The translations under genes and the position numbers were made by a program. Positions 17,852 to 26,487 of a stretch of DNA of 64,000 nucleotides are shown here, piece by piece; within the stretch, counting starts at the first letter, position 1, and every line of letters starts with the position of its first letter. Below the pieces are notes generated by a model, which saw nothing but the letters and a program-made list of their open reading frames with translations, was not told the DNA's origin and ran no database searches. Source of the stretch: Sinorhizobium sp. B11 (GTDB lineage Bacteria > Pseudomonadota > Alphaproteobacteria > Rhizobiales > Rhizobiaceae); NCBI GenBank assembly GCA_039725955.1, contig CP091034.1, positions 2,232,001 to 2,296,000 of the forward strand. Reading direction: 5' to 3'.

Positions 17852-19911
17852 CGACCCGCTATGTCAATGCCAAGACGGGCAAGACCGGCGGCAAGTTCGA
17901 CACGGCCTTGACCCCGGCGCGCAGCATCACGGCCGCACTCAAGGTTGCCATCGCCGGCGACACGATCGTGATCCAGGATGCCGAGAGCTACAAGGAAGGT
18001 GAGCTGGTGATCGACAAGCCGCTCACTCTCGTCAGCAGTTTCCTTCTGGCCAATCCCTCGGCCGATCCGACCGCGGCCGGGTTCGATCCAAAGAAATTGC
18101 CTGAGCTGACGATCAAGTCGGGCACGCGTGCGCGCGTCCTGCGCATTACCGGCACGCCCGCCACACGCGCGAGCGCCGGACCGGTCGTGATCAAGGGGTT
18201 GCGTATCCGCGGCGGCCGGTCCCTGCACACGAGCACCGAACCAGCACAGGGCGCCGGCGGCGGCATAGCGGTGGTCGATATCGACAATGTCACGATCGAG
18301 CGTTGTGTCTTCACCGACAATCAGACCGAGACCGCGCCGATCGGCTCCTGGCCGGAAGCCGACCGCACGGCCTTTCGCGACGCGGTGGTCGATCTGGTGG
18401 GCGCGATCTTCACGCCGACGGTCGAGTCCTTCATCAACACGCTCATCGACACCGCCAACTTCGCCCTCGTCCTTGCCGGTTATCCGAAGCTTGCGCATGT
18501 CAGCCGCGCCACGATCCTCACGGAGGTCGGCAAGGCCTTTGACGCAAAACTCGGATCGGGCCGGCCGAACCACTGGCTCGCCGGACAGGCCTTCGGCGGC
18601 GGCGCGGCAACCGTCTGGGCAAGCCCCACCTTCCGCCGCTGCCTGTTTCGCGGCAACAGTGCCGAAGGCCGCGGCGCAGGCATCGCCGTGGTCGGCTATG
18701 GATGGCCGACGCTCGACGCCTGCGTGATCGACGGCAACCGGTCGGGAAATGTGGGGCGTCGCGATGGCGGCGGCGTCGGCTGCGAGGTGGCCCTTCCCGG
18801 CAAGCTGCCGCGCAACCTGTCGGAGATCGACATGGTGAAGTTCCTGACCTCGAAACTGGCGGCGGTGAAGGCGATCATCGGCTCGCCGCTGTCCTACATC
18901 AGCGTCTGGGACATCATCAACTATGCCAAATGGCTGGCCAATCCCGCAGCCCCGAGCCCGCCGGTGCGCGGCATCAAGGCCGTGATCCTCGACCTCATCA
19001 ACGCGCGCTGGTCCGAAGCGCTGGACCACCTCTTCTATTTCGCCTCCACCTCGGCGCTCAGCCTCAACAAGTGGGACGCGTGGAACGCCGATGAAATCAA
19101 GCGTGCGCAGACGACTGCGGTCAGCATTTCCGACAGCACGCTGTCAAAGAACTGGTGCGCGGACGACGGCGGCGGGCTCTATGCCTCGGTCCTGTCGCGG
19201 GTCGACATTTCCAAGAGCAAGGTGCTGCAGAACACCGCCGACAGTAGCGGCGGCGGCCTGCGCTTCTCCATGGGCTCGGCGGCAAATGTCAGCGGCTGCG
19301 AACTGCTCGGAAACACCGCCGAAGTCAACGACCCCTCGGGCAAGCTGGTGGCGGGAGGCGGCGGCATGTCGGCCCGCAACGTTGATCTGGTGATCAAGGA
19401 CACTCGCCTCGGGCCGGCTGCCGCGGCGATCGGCACGGATTCGAACGTGTGCAGCGATCATGCAGGCGGCGGTTTCGCCTATCAGGCGGACACCGAAGGC
19501 ATGCTCGCCGGCATCCCTGATTTGTGGACTGCCATCATGGTTGAAGTCTTCGGCGTTCGCGCCGTCAGCGTGATGATCAATTCGGGCTGCGCGATCGTCC
19601 ACAACGGCGCCGGCTATACCGTACGCCGCGGCGCAATCGGCAGCGCGGTGAAATCCAAGGGCGGCGGTGTCTGGTTCGTCCAGGGCATATTCCCCGACGC
19701 CCCGAAGCTGACATTGAGGATCGATGCCGTGGCGACGGTCGTCAGCGGCAATATCGCGCAGACCAGGGGCTATCTGTCGAAGGTGCAGCCCGGCACGACC
19801 ATCGCCACCGCCAACGAAGTCTGCATCCAGAACCTCATCGCCAGGCAGGAATGGACGGAAGTGAATTATGCGTCGCTGGTGAAGGCGGGAGCTCTGGATT
19901 TCAAGGCATGA
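17848..19911 (+). CDS. Right-handed parallel beta-helix protein, second gene of the coupled pair
   Basis: The start is GTG 17848, sharing the sequence GTGA with the stop of the preceding gene, with AGGAC just upstream. The protein has 687 residues and no signal peptide. The opening RYVNAKTGKTGGKFDTALTP, GDTIVIQDAESYKEGELVID and KPLTLVSS match NosD-type beta-helix starts. Repeated rungs carry GGG plus asparagine ladders: GGGIAVVDIDNVTIERCVFT, RRCLFRGNSAEGRGAGIAVV, DACVIDGNRSGN, GGGLYASVLSRVDISKSKVL, GGGLRFSMGSAANVSGCELL. Two helical insertions interrupt the helix near residues 165-240 and 320-400. Such folds bind or cleave polysaccharides or act as fibres. Substrate and partner are unknown; coupling to the 957-residue protein suggests a complex. 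Confidence 0.8.
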   Translation: MTTRYVNAKTGKTGGKFDTALTPARSITAALKVAIAGDTIVIQDAESYKEGELVIDKPLTLVSSFLLANPSADPTAAGFDPKKLPELTIKSGTRARVLRITGTPATRASAGPVVIKGLRIRGGRSLHTSTEPAQGAGGGIAVVDIDNVTIERCVFTDNQTETAPIGSWPEADRTAFRDAVVDLVGAIFTPTVESFINTLIDTANFALVLAGYPKLAHVSRATILTEVGKAFDAKLGSGRPNHWLAGQAFGGGAATVWASPTFRRCLFRGNSAEGRGAGIAVVGYGWPTLDACVIDGNRSGNVGRRDGGGVGCEVALPGKLPRNLSEIDMVKFLTSKLAAVKAIIGSPLSYISVWDIINYAKWLANPAAPSPPVRGIKAVILDLINARWSEALDHLFYFASTSALSLNKWDAWNADEIKRAQTTAVSISDSTLSKNWCADDGGGLYASVLSRVDISKSKVLQNTADSSGGGLRFSMGSAANVSGCELLGNTAEVNDPSGKLVAGGGGMSARNVDLVIKDTRLGPAAAAIGTDSNVCSDHAGGGFAYQADTEGMLAGIPDLWTAIMVEVFGVRAVSVMINSGCAIVHNGAGYTVRRGAIGSAVKSKGGGVWFVQGIFPDAPKLTLRIDAVATVVSGNIAQTRGYLSKVQPGTTIATANEVCIQNLIARQEWTEVNYASLVKAGALDFKA

Positions 19912-19969
19912 GCTCAATTCGAAGCCCGGCCGTCCGCCTGCCCTCTGGAAGCGTCGCAGGTCTGCTCTG

Positions 19970-20872
19970 TCAGGCATCCTGCCAGTAGCGTTTCGGCGCG
20001 CGGCCGAAGACGCGCTTGAAAGCATTGCCGAAGGCACTTTCGGAGGAATAGCCGAGATCGGCCGCAAGGCCCGCCACTGTCGCATGCCCACGCCGGAGCG
20101 CTTCCCGGGCGCGATGCATCCGCCAGCGGGTGACGTAATCGAGTGGTGCGATGCCGACCTGCGCCCGGAAGCGTTCGGCAAAGGCGGAGCGCGACATGCC
20201 GATGCGGCTTGCAAGCTCGCCCACCGTCCAGCGATATCCGGGGTCGTTATGAACAAGGCTGATCGCCTTGCCGATCTGCGGATTGCCGAGCGCGCCGATC
20301 CAGCCGGCATTTTCAGGCCCGACGCGCGAGACATGAGCGCGCAGCGCCTGCACCAGCAGGATATCGCCCATGCGTCGCGTCATCAGTGTCGAGCCCATGT
20401 CGCCGGCGCCGAGCTCCTCGTCGAGGGTTGCGAGCGTGGCGCGCAGAATGCCGGCCGCACGATCGTCGGCCGGGATATGGATGAAGGGCGGCAGCGCATC
20501 GATGAGCAGTTGCGCATTGCCGCCGGAGAGCGTGAAACTGCCGCCGATCAGCGCCGTCTCGTCGCCGCCATGCCGGGCAATGTCGGAATGCTCCCAGTCG
20601 AAGAAGGCAATGCCATCCTCCGGCTCGCTCGCGAGGTCATTGGCGATGACATAGGCCGGCGCATTGGCGAGCAGGAATGTATCGCCGGCCCGAAGAGCAA
20701 AAGGCCGCTCGCCCTGCAGGATGATCCAGCAGCCTCCCCTGAGGACGGCGACGAATTTCAATGCCGGCTTCGGCGGAAAGCGGAAGGCCCATTGGCCGCC
20801 CACCTCGAAGCGCGTGCAGCGGGCGCTCTCGATATCGACGAGCGAAAACATATCGGACAGTGGATCGATCAT
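19970..20872 (-). CDS. AraC family transcriptional regulator with cupin-type sensor
   Basis: The protein has 300 residues from ATG 20872. The N-terminal 180 residues are a cupin_6-like sensor (LKFVAVLRGGCWIILQGERP; FALRAGDTFLLANAPAYVIA). The C-terminal 100 residues hold the two helix-turn-helix units of AraC: WTVGELASRIGMSRSAFAER and VAGLAADLGYSSESAFGNAF, ending FKRVFGRAPKRYW. The cupin presumably binds a small ligand. It is divergent from the SDR gene at 20969 with a 96-bp gap, the usual layout in which such regulators control the neighbouring dehydrogenase. Upstream in-frame ATGs at 20938 and 20914 exist, but the cupin pattern starts after 20872. Confidence 0.88.
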   Translation of the reverse strand: MIDPLSDMFSLVDIESARCTRFEVGGQWAFRFPPKPALKFVAVLRGGCWIILQGERPFALRAGDTFLLANAPAYVIANDLASEPEDGIAFFDWEHSDIARHGGDETALIGGSFTLSGGNAQLLIDALPPFIHIPADDRAAGILRATLATLDEELGAGDMGSTLMTRRMGDILLVQALRAHVSRVGPENAGWIGALGNPQIGKAISLVHNDPGYRWTVGELASRIGMSRSAFAERFRAQVGIAPLDYVTRWRMHRAREALRRGHATVAGLAADLGYSSESAFGNAFKRVFGRAPKRYWQDA

Positions 20873-20968
20873 GATTTCTGGACGATCTCGACGAAATGAC
20901 GGAGATCGCAGCATAGATTCTCCAACCTGTCGCTGCAATCCTTGGCTAACGGACCAAGGAGAACGAAG

Positions 20969-21706
20969 ATGTCACCGATCAAGGACAAGGTTATAGCCAT
21001 CACCGGCGCCAGCAGCGGCATCGGCGAAGCGACCGCGTTGATATTGGCCGAGCGCGGCGCCAGGGTGGTGCTCGGTGCAAGGCGCAACGAAAAGCTGGAA
21101 GCGCTGGTCGAGCGCATCATCGCCGCCGGCGGCAAGGCCATCCATCGCGTCACCGATGTCAGGAAGCGCACGGATCTCGAAGCTCTCGTGGCACTTGCCT
21201 GCGACACCTACGGAAAGCTCGACGTGCTGATCAACAATGCCGGCATTGGACCGATCTCGCCAATGGACGAATTGCGTGTCGAGGACTGGGAGGAAATGAT
21301 CGACGTCAATATCAGGGGGCCGCTCTATGGCATCGCCGCCGCCCTGCCCGTCTTCCGCCGCCAGGGTTTCGGCCATTTCGTCAACACGCTGTCGACGGCG
21401 GGCATCACCATCAAGCCGACCATGGCCGTCTATGCCGGCACGAAGAATGCGATGCGCACCATTGCCGAGGGCCTGCGCCAGGAGGCCGGCCCGAACCTGC
21501 GCGTCACCAATATCTCGCCGGGCTTCATCAGGACCAATTTCGCAGACTCCCTGACCAGCCCGGCCGTGAAAGCCGGTATCACCAAAAGCATGGAGGAGAT
21601 GGCGATTTCGCCCGATGCGATCGGCCGTGCCATCGCCTTTGCCATCGAGCAGCCCGACGATGTCGATGTCGGCGATATCGTCATACGGCCGACGGCGCAG
21701 GGGTGA
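20969..21706 (+). CDS. Short-chain dehydrogenase/reductase (SDR)
   Basis: The protein has 245 residues from ATG 20969 behind AAGGAG. It has the Rossmann motif TGASSGIG, the NNAG motif (LDVLINNAGIG), and YAGTKNA as the YxxxK active site, with LSTAG in place of the catalytic-serine loop. RVVLGARRNEK after strand 2 favours NADP over NAD. This is a classical SDR of the serine 3-dehydrogenase/YdfG-like type; the substrate is unknown. It is divergent from the AraC-type regulator, which probably senses the substrate or a related compound. Confidence 0.88.
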   Translation: MSPIKDKVIAITGASSGIGEATALILAERGARVVLGARRNEKLEALVERIIAAGGKAIHRVTDVRKRTDLEALVALACDTYGKLDVLINNAGIGPISPMDELRVEDWEEMIDVNIRGPLYGIAAALPVFRRQGFGHFVNTLSTAGITIKPTMAVYAGTKNAMRTIAEGLRQEAGPNLRVTNISPGFIRTNFADSLTSPAVKAGITKSMEEMAISPDAIGRAIAFAIEQPDDVDVGDIVIRPTAQG

Positions 21707-21713
21707 ACCGGTA

Positions 21714-21746
21714 CGAAGCGGACCGGCTTCGCGCCGGTCCGCTTCG
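21714..21746. terminator. Bidirectional hairpin between convergent genes
   Basis: A perfect 14-bp stem (arms 21714-21727 and 21733-21746, starting CGAAGCGGACC) with loop TTCGC lies between the convergent SDR and NmrA-like genes. There is no long T run on either side, so it may act as a weak two-way terminator or as an mRNA-end stabiliser. Confidence 0.6.
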
Positions 21747-21767
21747 CGGGGTATAGCCTCCTGCAGA

Positions 21768-22643
21768 TCATTTCCCGTCGAGAACACTCCAGTCAAAGCC
21801 CTTCGCCCAGTCGGCATAGCTGTGCCAGCCGACCTCGGGAAAATCCCGGCGCAAGGCCGCGATATCGGCGGAATAGCCCGTGCGGTGGAACCATTCGAAC
21901 ATCAGCGCCGCATCTTCGCTCTGCTGGCGCATGGCCGCAATCGGCAGTTCCTGGAAGCGGATCGGCCGGCCGATTGCCTCGGTCAGAACCTTCGCCTGCT
22001 CCTCGCCGGAGAGTTCGTCACCGGCAATATCGAACCGTTCTCCGAAGACCTGTTCGCGGCGCTCGGCAAGGGCGGCGACGAAATGACCGATATCGTCGAT
22101 GGCGATCTGCTGCAGCTTGCGGGCCGGCGGCAGGGCTGCGGCATAGACGCCCTGTTTCAGGCCGCCGATCGACCAGGGCGCCACGGTATTTTCCATGAAG
22201 GCGACCGGAGCCGAGATCGTATAGGGAATGCCGAGCCCGGCCACATGCTGCTCGACCAGATATTTGCTGTCGAAATGCGGAATGCCGGTCTTCCTGTCGG
22301 CATCGCCGACGGAGCCGTAAATGAGATGGCCGATACCGGCTTCCCTTGCCGCGTCGGCAGCAATGATACCCTGTCGGGTCTCCGCTTCGATGCCGGCCTC
22401 ATAGCTGTTGCCCATCAGGTACATGGTATCGACGCCCTTTGCCGCCTGCACGACCGAAGCCTTGTCATCGAGATTGCCTGCGACCACTTCGACGCCTGTC
22501 GCGGCCAGTTGCCGGGCGGCATCGCTGTCCGGCTTGCGGGTCAGGCCCTTGACGCGGTGGCCGCGTGCAGCGAGCGCGCGGGCGACGGCGCCGCCCTGTT
22601 GTCCGGTCGCACCCGATACGAGAATGGTTCTGATATTGCTCAT
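21768..22643 (-). CDS. NmrA-like NAD(P)-binding protein
   Basis: The protein has 291 residues from ATG 22643 behind AAGGAG. The Rossmann start is ILVSGATGQQGGAVARALAA, followed by VKGLTRKPDS, GNLDDKASV, and SAPVAFMENTVAP, as in atypical SDRs of the NmrA/HSCARG group. Members either reduce small molecules or sense the NADP(H) ratio; no SDR YxxxK is obvious, and both remain possible. It is divergent from the LysR-type gene at 22771 with 127 bp between them, a frequent regulator-target pair in proteobacteria. Confidence 0.87.
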   Translation of the reverse strand: MSNIRTILVSGATGQQGGAVARALAARGHRVKGLTRKPDSDAARQLAATGVEVVAGNLDDKASVVQAAKGVDTMYLMGNSYEAGIEAETRQGIIAADAAREAGIGHLIYGSVGDADRKTGIPHFDSKYLVEQHVAGLGIPYTISAPVAFMENTVAPWSIGGLKQGVYAAALPPARKLQQIAIDDIGHFVAALAERREQVFGERFDIAGDELSGEEQAKVLTEAIGRPIRFQELPIAAMRQQSEDAALMFEWFHRTGYSADIAALRRDFPEVGWHSYADWAKGFDWSVLDGK

Positions 22644-22770
22644 CGCTTGCTCCTTGATCGAGGTGGGACCCGTGTGCCCACCTGTCGTTGCTGATGAAGC
22701 AAAGTTAGGCATTGTCGCATTGAGCCATAATGGCCTACAAATGCAAAACATCGTCCCATCGCAGGCACCA

Positions 22771-23685
22771 ATGATCGATCTCAACGACATAGCGATCTTT
22801 GCCCGCGTCATCGAGGCCGGCAGCTTCACGGCGGCCGCCCGGCTGCTTGGCATGCCGAAGACGACGGTGAGCCGCCGCATCGCCGCCCTGGAGCGCGAGC
22901 TTGGCGTGCGGCTGTTGCAGCGCACGACCCGCAGCCTCAACATGACCGATGCAGGGCGGCTCTATTACTCGGAAAGCAGCCAGGCGCTACGGCGGATCGA
23001 GGATGCCAACCTGCGGCTGGCCGAAGCGCGCGCCGAGCCTGCGGGCACGATCCGCATATCGGCGCCGGTCGGCTTCAGCAGCCACTTCCTGCAGGAGGCG
23101 ATCTTCGATTTTCTGGCGACCTATGCCAAGGCGAGCGTCGAGCTGCGGCTGACCGACGAGCGGCTGAACCTGATCGACAACGGCATAGACCTCGCCTTCC
23201 GCACCGGACAGCTCGAAGATTCCACGCTGATTGCCCGGCGGCTCGGCACCACCTACCGCTTGCTCTGCGCCAGCCCCGCCTATCTCGCCCGTTCAGGCAT
23301 ACCGGCGACGCCGGCCGATCTCGCTAGCCATGACTGCGTCATCGCAGGGCCATCGGCCAGCCATGTCCAATGGCTTCTGGAAGGACCGCACGGACAGGAA
23401 GCGGTTTCGGTATCGGGGCGCTTCGCCGCCAATGAAATGCAGGCGGTCAAGGAAGCCGCCGTCGCCGGCTACGGCATCGCGCAGCTGCCCTACGGCGTCG
23501 CCTTCGGCTGCATCGCCGACGGGCGTCTGCAGCGCGTGCTCGACGGCTATAGGACGGCGTCGGGCGGATTGCATGTCGTCTATCCCAGCAGCAAGCACCT
23601 CTCGCCGCTGGTCCGCGCCTTCATCGAACTCGCCGAAAAGCGGCTGCATCAGGCCGACGCGCAGAATATCCTACCGGTCTCCTAG
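22771..23685 (+). CDS. LysR family transcriptional regulator
   Basis: The protein has 304 residues from ATG 22771; an in-frame ATG at 22741 would add 10 residues and neither has a strong ribosome site. Residues 1-60 are the LysR winged helix (DIAIFARVIEAGSFTAAARL; KTTVSRRIAALERELGVRLL). The remainder is the periplasmic-binding-like effector domain (GTIRISAPVGFSSHFLQEAI; EAAVAGYGIAQLPYGVA). It resembles the DsdC/AaeR-like group that controls adjacent divergent oxidoreductases. The likely target is the NmrA-like gene at 22643, with autoregulation from the shared gap. Confidence 0.9.
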   Translation: MIDLNDIAIFARVIEAGSFTAAARLLGMPKTTVSRRIAALERELGVRLLQRTTRSLNMTDAGRLYYSESSQALRRIEDANLRLAEARAEPAGTIRISAPVGFSSHFLQEAIFDFLATYAKASVELRLTDERLNLIDNGIDLAFRTGQLEDSTLIARRLGTTYRLLCASPAYLARSGIPATPADLASHDCVIAGPSASHVQWLLEGPHGQEAVSVSGRFAANEMQAVKEAAVAGYGIAQLPYGVAFGCIADGRLQRVLDGYRTASGGLHVVYPSSKHLSPLVRAFIELAEKRLHQADAQNILPVS

Positions 23686-23757
23686 CGCCCGGACACACGC
23701 TGTTGCCAAATGCGCCGGACTGGCGGAAGCTGCCATGACACGGGAGTAACGGCAGGC

Positions 23758-24516
23758 ATGACGACAGCAGCCATCACAGGACATCATGCAAAACCCGGCA
23801 GCGCCGGCATCTGCCGCGGCTGCTGGGACCAGATGCATATGCCGATCCCGATCGGTGGCCCGCTCTCGCTGCCGCTGCGCGCCTTCGGCATCACCAGAAG
23901 CAAGATGAACCCCGATATCTGCACGATCTGCGAGCGCTCCTTCCAATATGTGAAGAAGCAGCGCCACATCACCTCGGGCGCAACGATCCTGTTTGCCGAT
24001 ATCAGGGGCTATACCGGCCTGTCGGAGCGCATCGGCGCGGTCGAACTCAGCCAGATCGTCAGCCTGTTCCAGACGCGTGCGGCCGAGGCGATCTGGGCAA
24101 ACGACGGCATCGTCAACAAGCAGATGGGCGATGGGCTGATGGCGATCTTCAACTTTCCCATCAAGCGCGAAGACCATGCCGCAGCCGCAATCCGGGCCGG
24201 CAGGGATATCCAGCGCCTCTGCGGCGAAGCGCTCGCCGGCATCGATATCAGCGAGCCGCTCGGCATCGGTGTCGGCATCCATACGGGCGATGTCCAGATC
24301 GGCGAATTCTCTAGCTTCCACAGCGATTTCACCGCGATCGGCGGCGTGGTCAACCAGGCCGCAAGACTGGAATCGCAGGCACAGCCGGGCGAGATCGTGG
24401 TTTCGGCCGAAGCGGCCCGCCAGGCGCCGGCGCTCATGACCGGGAGCGAGGTGCGGATGCTCTCGCTGAAGGGCTTCGAGCAGCCGGTGGAGGCGCGGAT
24501 CTTACAGGCGGATTGA
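23758..24516 (+). CDS. Class III adenylate/guanylate cyclase with N-terminal CxxC pairs
   Basis: The protein has 252 residues from ATG 23758 with CGGGAG upstream. The N-terminus has Cys19-x-x-Cys22 (ICRGCWDQ) and Cys55-x-x-Cys58 (DICTICERSF), a likely zinc or redox site. The cyclase domain starts at 74: TILFADIRGYTGLSERI with metal Asp81, KQMGDGLMAIF with Asp125, GVGIHTGDVQIGEFSSF, and GGVVNQAARLESQAQPGEIV with transition-state Asn200 and Arg203. The catalytic residues look complete, so cAMP synthesis is likely. There is no membrane segment. A decayed piece of a close relative is at about 28600-28760. Confidence 0.85.
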   Translation: MTTAAITGHHAKPGSAGICRGCWDQMHMPIPIGGPLSLPLRAFGITRSKMNPDICTICERSFQYVKKQRHITSGATILFADIRGYTGLSERIGAVELSQIVSLFQTRAAEAIWANDGIVNKQMGDGLMAIFNFPIKREDHAAAAIRAGRDIQRLCGEALAGIDISEPLGIGVGIHTGDVQIGEFSSFHSDFTAIGGVVNQAARLESQAQPGEIVVSAEAARQAPALMTGSEVRMLSLKGFEQPVEARILQAD

Positions 24517-24548
24517 GCGCGGATGCCTCCCCCGTATCGGGACTGTCC

Positions 24549-24599
24549 AGCCGCCCTCAAGCGGGGCGGCCGGGCGTTGGCGGCGACCGCGCGGTCGCC
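24549..24599. repeat. Two inverted repeats between convergent cyclase and mctP genes
   Basis: Arms GCCGCCC and GGGCGGC (24550-24570) are followed by an 18-bp perfect palindrome, GGCGACCGC plus its complement (24582-24599). They fill the 94-bp gap between two convergent genes and may end transcription from both sides, although no T run is present. Confidence 0.4.
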
Positions 24600-24610
24600 A
24601 CCGGTAAGGA

Positions 24611-26092
24611 TCATTGCTGGGTCTGTGGCCGTGTGGATTTCGCCAGCGCCGCGCTAAGAACCGCCGCGACGACGATGTTCGCCGCAAGGGCCAGAAGCCC
24701 GGTATAGACGGTGAAGCTCGCGCCTCCGATGGTCACCGCATGCAGCGGCTTCCAGCCCGCGTCCCAGACGAGATAGGTGCCGCCGAAGAAGCCGACGAAC
24801 CAGCCAGCGAGCAGGCCGGGTGCGCGGAACCAGCCGGTATAGAGGCCGAAGACCAGGGCCGGCAGCGTCTGCAGGATCCAGATGCCGCCAAGCAATTGCA
24901 GGTCGAGGGCAAACTGTGTCGGCAGGAAGAGGATCACGAGCAGCGCACCGATCTTGACGATGAGCGACGTGATCTTCGCGACCTTGGCCTCTCCCGCCGG
25001 AGACACGGCGGGATCGACGTAAGCCTTCCAGAAATTGCGGGTGAAGAGATTGGCCGCGCCGATGCTCATGACCGCAGCCGGCACCAGCGCGCCGATGGCG
25101 ATAGCCGCGAAGGAAAAGCCTGCAAACCAGCTGGAGAACAGGGTCTTGAACAGCGCGGGAACGACGTCGTTGGCGCTGTCCAGCTGCAGATGCGCGGCAT
25201 GGCCCATGTAGCCGAGCAGCGCCAGCAGGCCGAGCAGCAGCGTATAGGCCGGCAGCAGCACCGCATTCTTGCGGATCGTGTTGCCGCTGTTGGAGGCGAA
25301 GATGCCGGTCAGCGTATGCGGATACATGAAGGCGGCGAGAGCCGAGCCCAGCGCCAGCGTCGCATAGGCGACATACTGGTTGGAGGCGAGCAGCAGGCTT
25401 CCCGAGCCCTTGGCCTGGAAGGCGGCATCGGCGGCATTGAAGACATTGGCGTAGCCGCCGAGCTTCGAGGGGATCAGTGCCACGGCGGCAATCACCACGA
25501 TATAGATCATGATGTCCTTGACGAAGGCGATCAGCGCCGGTGCGCGCAGGCCTGCGGAATAGGTGTAGAGCGCCAGCACGATGAAGGCGATGGCGAGCGG
25601 CAGTTCGCCATGCAGGCCGAGCGCCTTGAGCACTGCCGTCATGCCGACGAGCTGCAGGGCGATATAGGGCATGGTGGCGATGACGCCGGTGGCGGCGACC
25701 GCCAGTTCCAGCCCGCGTGAACCGTACTGGCCGTGCACGACGTCGGCAGCGGTGACATAGCCGAACTCCTTCGCCCGCTTCCACAGCACCGGCATGACCA
25801 TGAAGACGAAGGGATAGACGATGATCGTATAGGGCAGCGCGAAGAAACCGTAGGCGCCGACCGTATAGACGAGTGCCGGCACGGCGATGACCGTGTAGGC
25901 GGTGTAGAAATCGCCGCCGACGAGGAACCAGGTGATCCAGGTGCCGAACGAGCGGCCGCCGAGACCCCATTCGTCGATATGGGCAAGCGTTTCGGGCTTG
26001 CGCCAGCGGGCGGCGACGAAGCCCATGATCGTGACCAGGACGAAGAAGAAGATGAAGACGGAGAGCGCCGTTACGTTGATGTCACTCCCCAT
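24611..26092 (-). CDS. mctP: Monocarboxylate permease MctP (sodium/solute symporter family)
   Basis: The protein has 493 residues from ATG 26092 and about 13 hydrophobic helices. The SSS-type core is visible: DEWGLGGRSFGTWITWFLVG, YTAYTVIAVPALVYTVGAYG, MVMPVLWKRAKEFGYVTAAD, SNQYVAYATLALGSALAAFM and GALVPAAVMSIGAANLFTRN. R. leguminosarum MctP takes up lactate, pyruvate, alanine and other short monocarboxylates and needs the adjacent two-component pair MctSR. The same arrangement is present here, with a response regulator and histidine kinase directly upstream, which makes the assignment strong. The start overlaps the end of the small membrane-protein gene by 11 bp. Confidence 0.92.
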   Translation of the reverse strand: MGSDINVTALSVFIFFFVLVTIMGFVAARWRKPETLAHIDEWGLGGRSFGTWITWFLVGGDFYTAYTVIAVPALVYTVGAYGFFALPYTIIVYPFVFMVMPVLWKRAKEFGYVTAADVVHGQYGSRGLELAVAATGVIATMPYIALQLVGMTAVLKALGLHGELPLAIAFIVLALYTYSAGLRAPALIAFVKDIMIYIVVIAAVALIPSKLGGYANVFNAADAAFQAKGSGSLLLASNQYVAYATLALGSALAAFMYPHTLTGIFASNSGNTIRKNAVLLPAYTLLLGLLALLGYMGHAAHLQLDSANDVVPALFKTLFSSWFAGFSFAAIAIGALVPAAVMSIGAANLFTRNFWKAYVDPAVSPAGEAKVAKITSLIVKIGALLVILFLPTQFALDLQLLGGIWILQTLPALVFGLYTGWFRAPGLLAGWFVGFFGGTYLVWDAGWKPLHAVTIGGASFTVYTGLLALAANIVVAAVLSAALAKSTRPQTQQ

Positions 26093-26282
26093 CGCGCGTG
26101 CTCCTGTAGGCGACCCAGATCAGGGCTGCGGTGATCGGCACCCAGAGCAGCTGATACCAGTAGAAGAAGGGGAAGCCGAAGAGTTCCGGTTCGCGGAAAT
26201 TGTAGAACGGCACCCAAAGGAGGCCGATATAGGGAATGAGCAGCAGCCAGAGCGCCGCCTTCCCGGTGGATTTCTGATTCAC
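26082..26282 (-). CDS. Small DUF3311-type membrane protein, MctP partner
   Basis: The protein has 66 residues from GTG 26282 with GAGGA upstream. It has two membrane helices (AALWLLLIPYIGLLWVPFYN and FYWYQLLWVPITAALIWVAY) separated by an acidic/aromatic loop FREPELFGFPF, and ends in RSTRDGE. DUF3311 proteins typically precede SSS-family permeases, like the small subunits of other SSS transporters. The gene overlaps mctP by 11 bp, so translation is probably coupled and a stoichiometric complex is likely. It is too short for many gene finders and easily missed because of the GTG start. Confidence 0.82.
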   Translation of the reverse strand: MNQKSTGKAALWLLLIPYIGLLWVPFYNFREPELFGFPFFYWYQLLWVPITAALIWVAYRSTRDGE

Positions 26283-26487
26283 GATGATATCCTCTCGTCC
26301 TGAGCGCCCGGGCGCCTGCCCGGCCAGACGGAGAAAGATCTTGGGCCGACCCCGCGACAAAGCCGCGGCGGGTCGTATGGCTGGCGGATTTTTCTCCCCT
26401 GGGCACAGATCCTCCGCTGTGCGCAAGCCTTGCTAGAACAGGCAGCGCACGCGCCTCAAGACGCGCGGCGGGGATGTTGGCGCCGGA

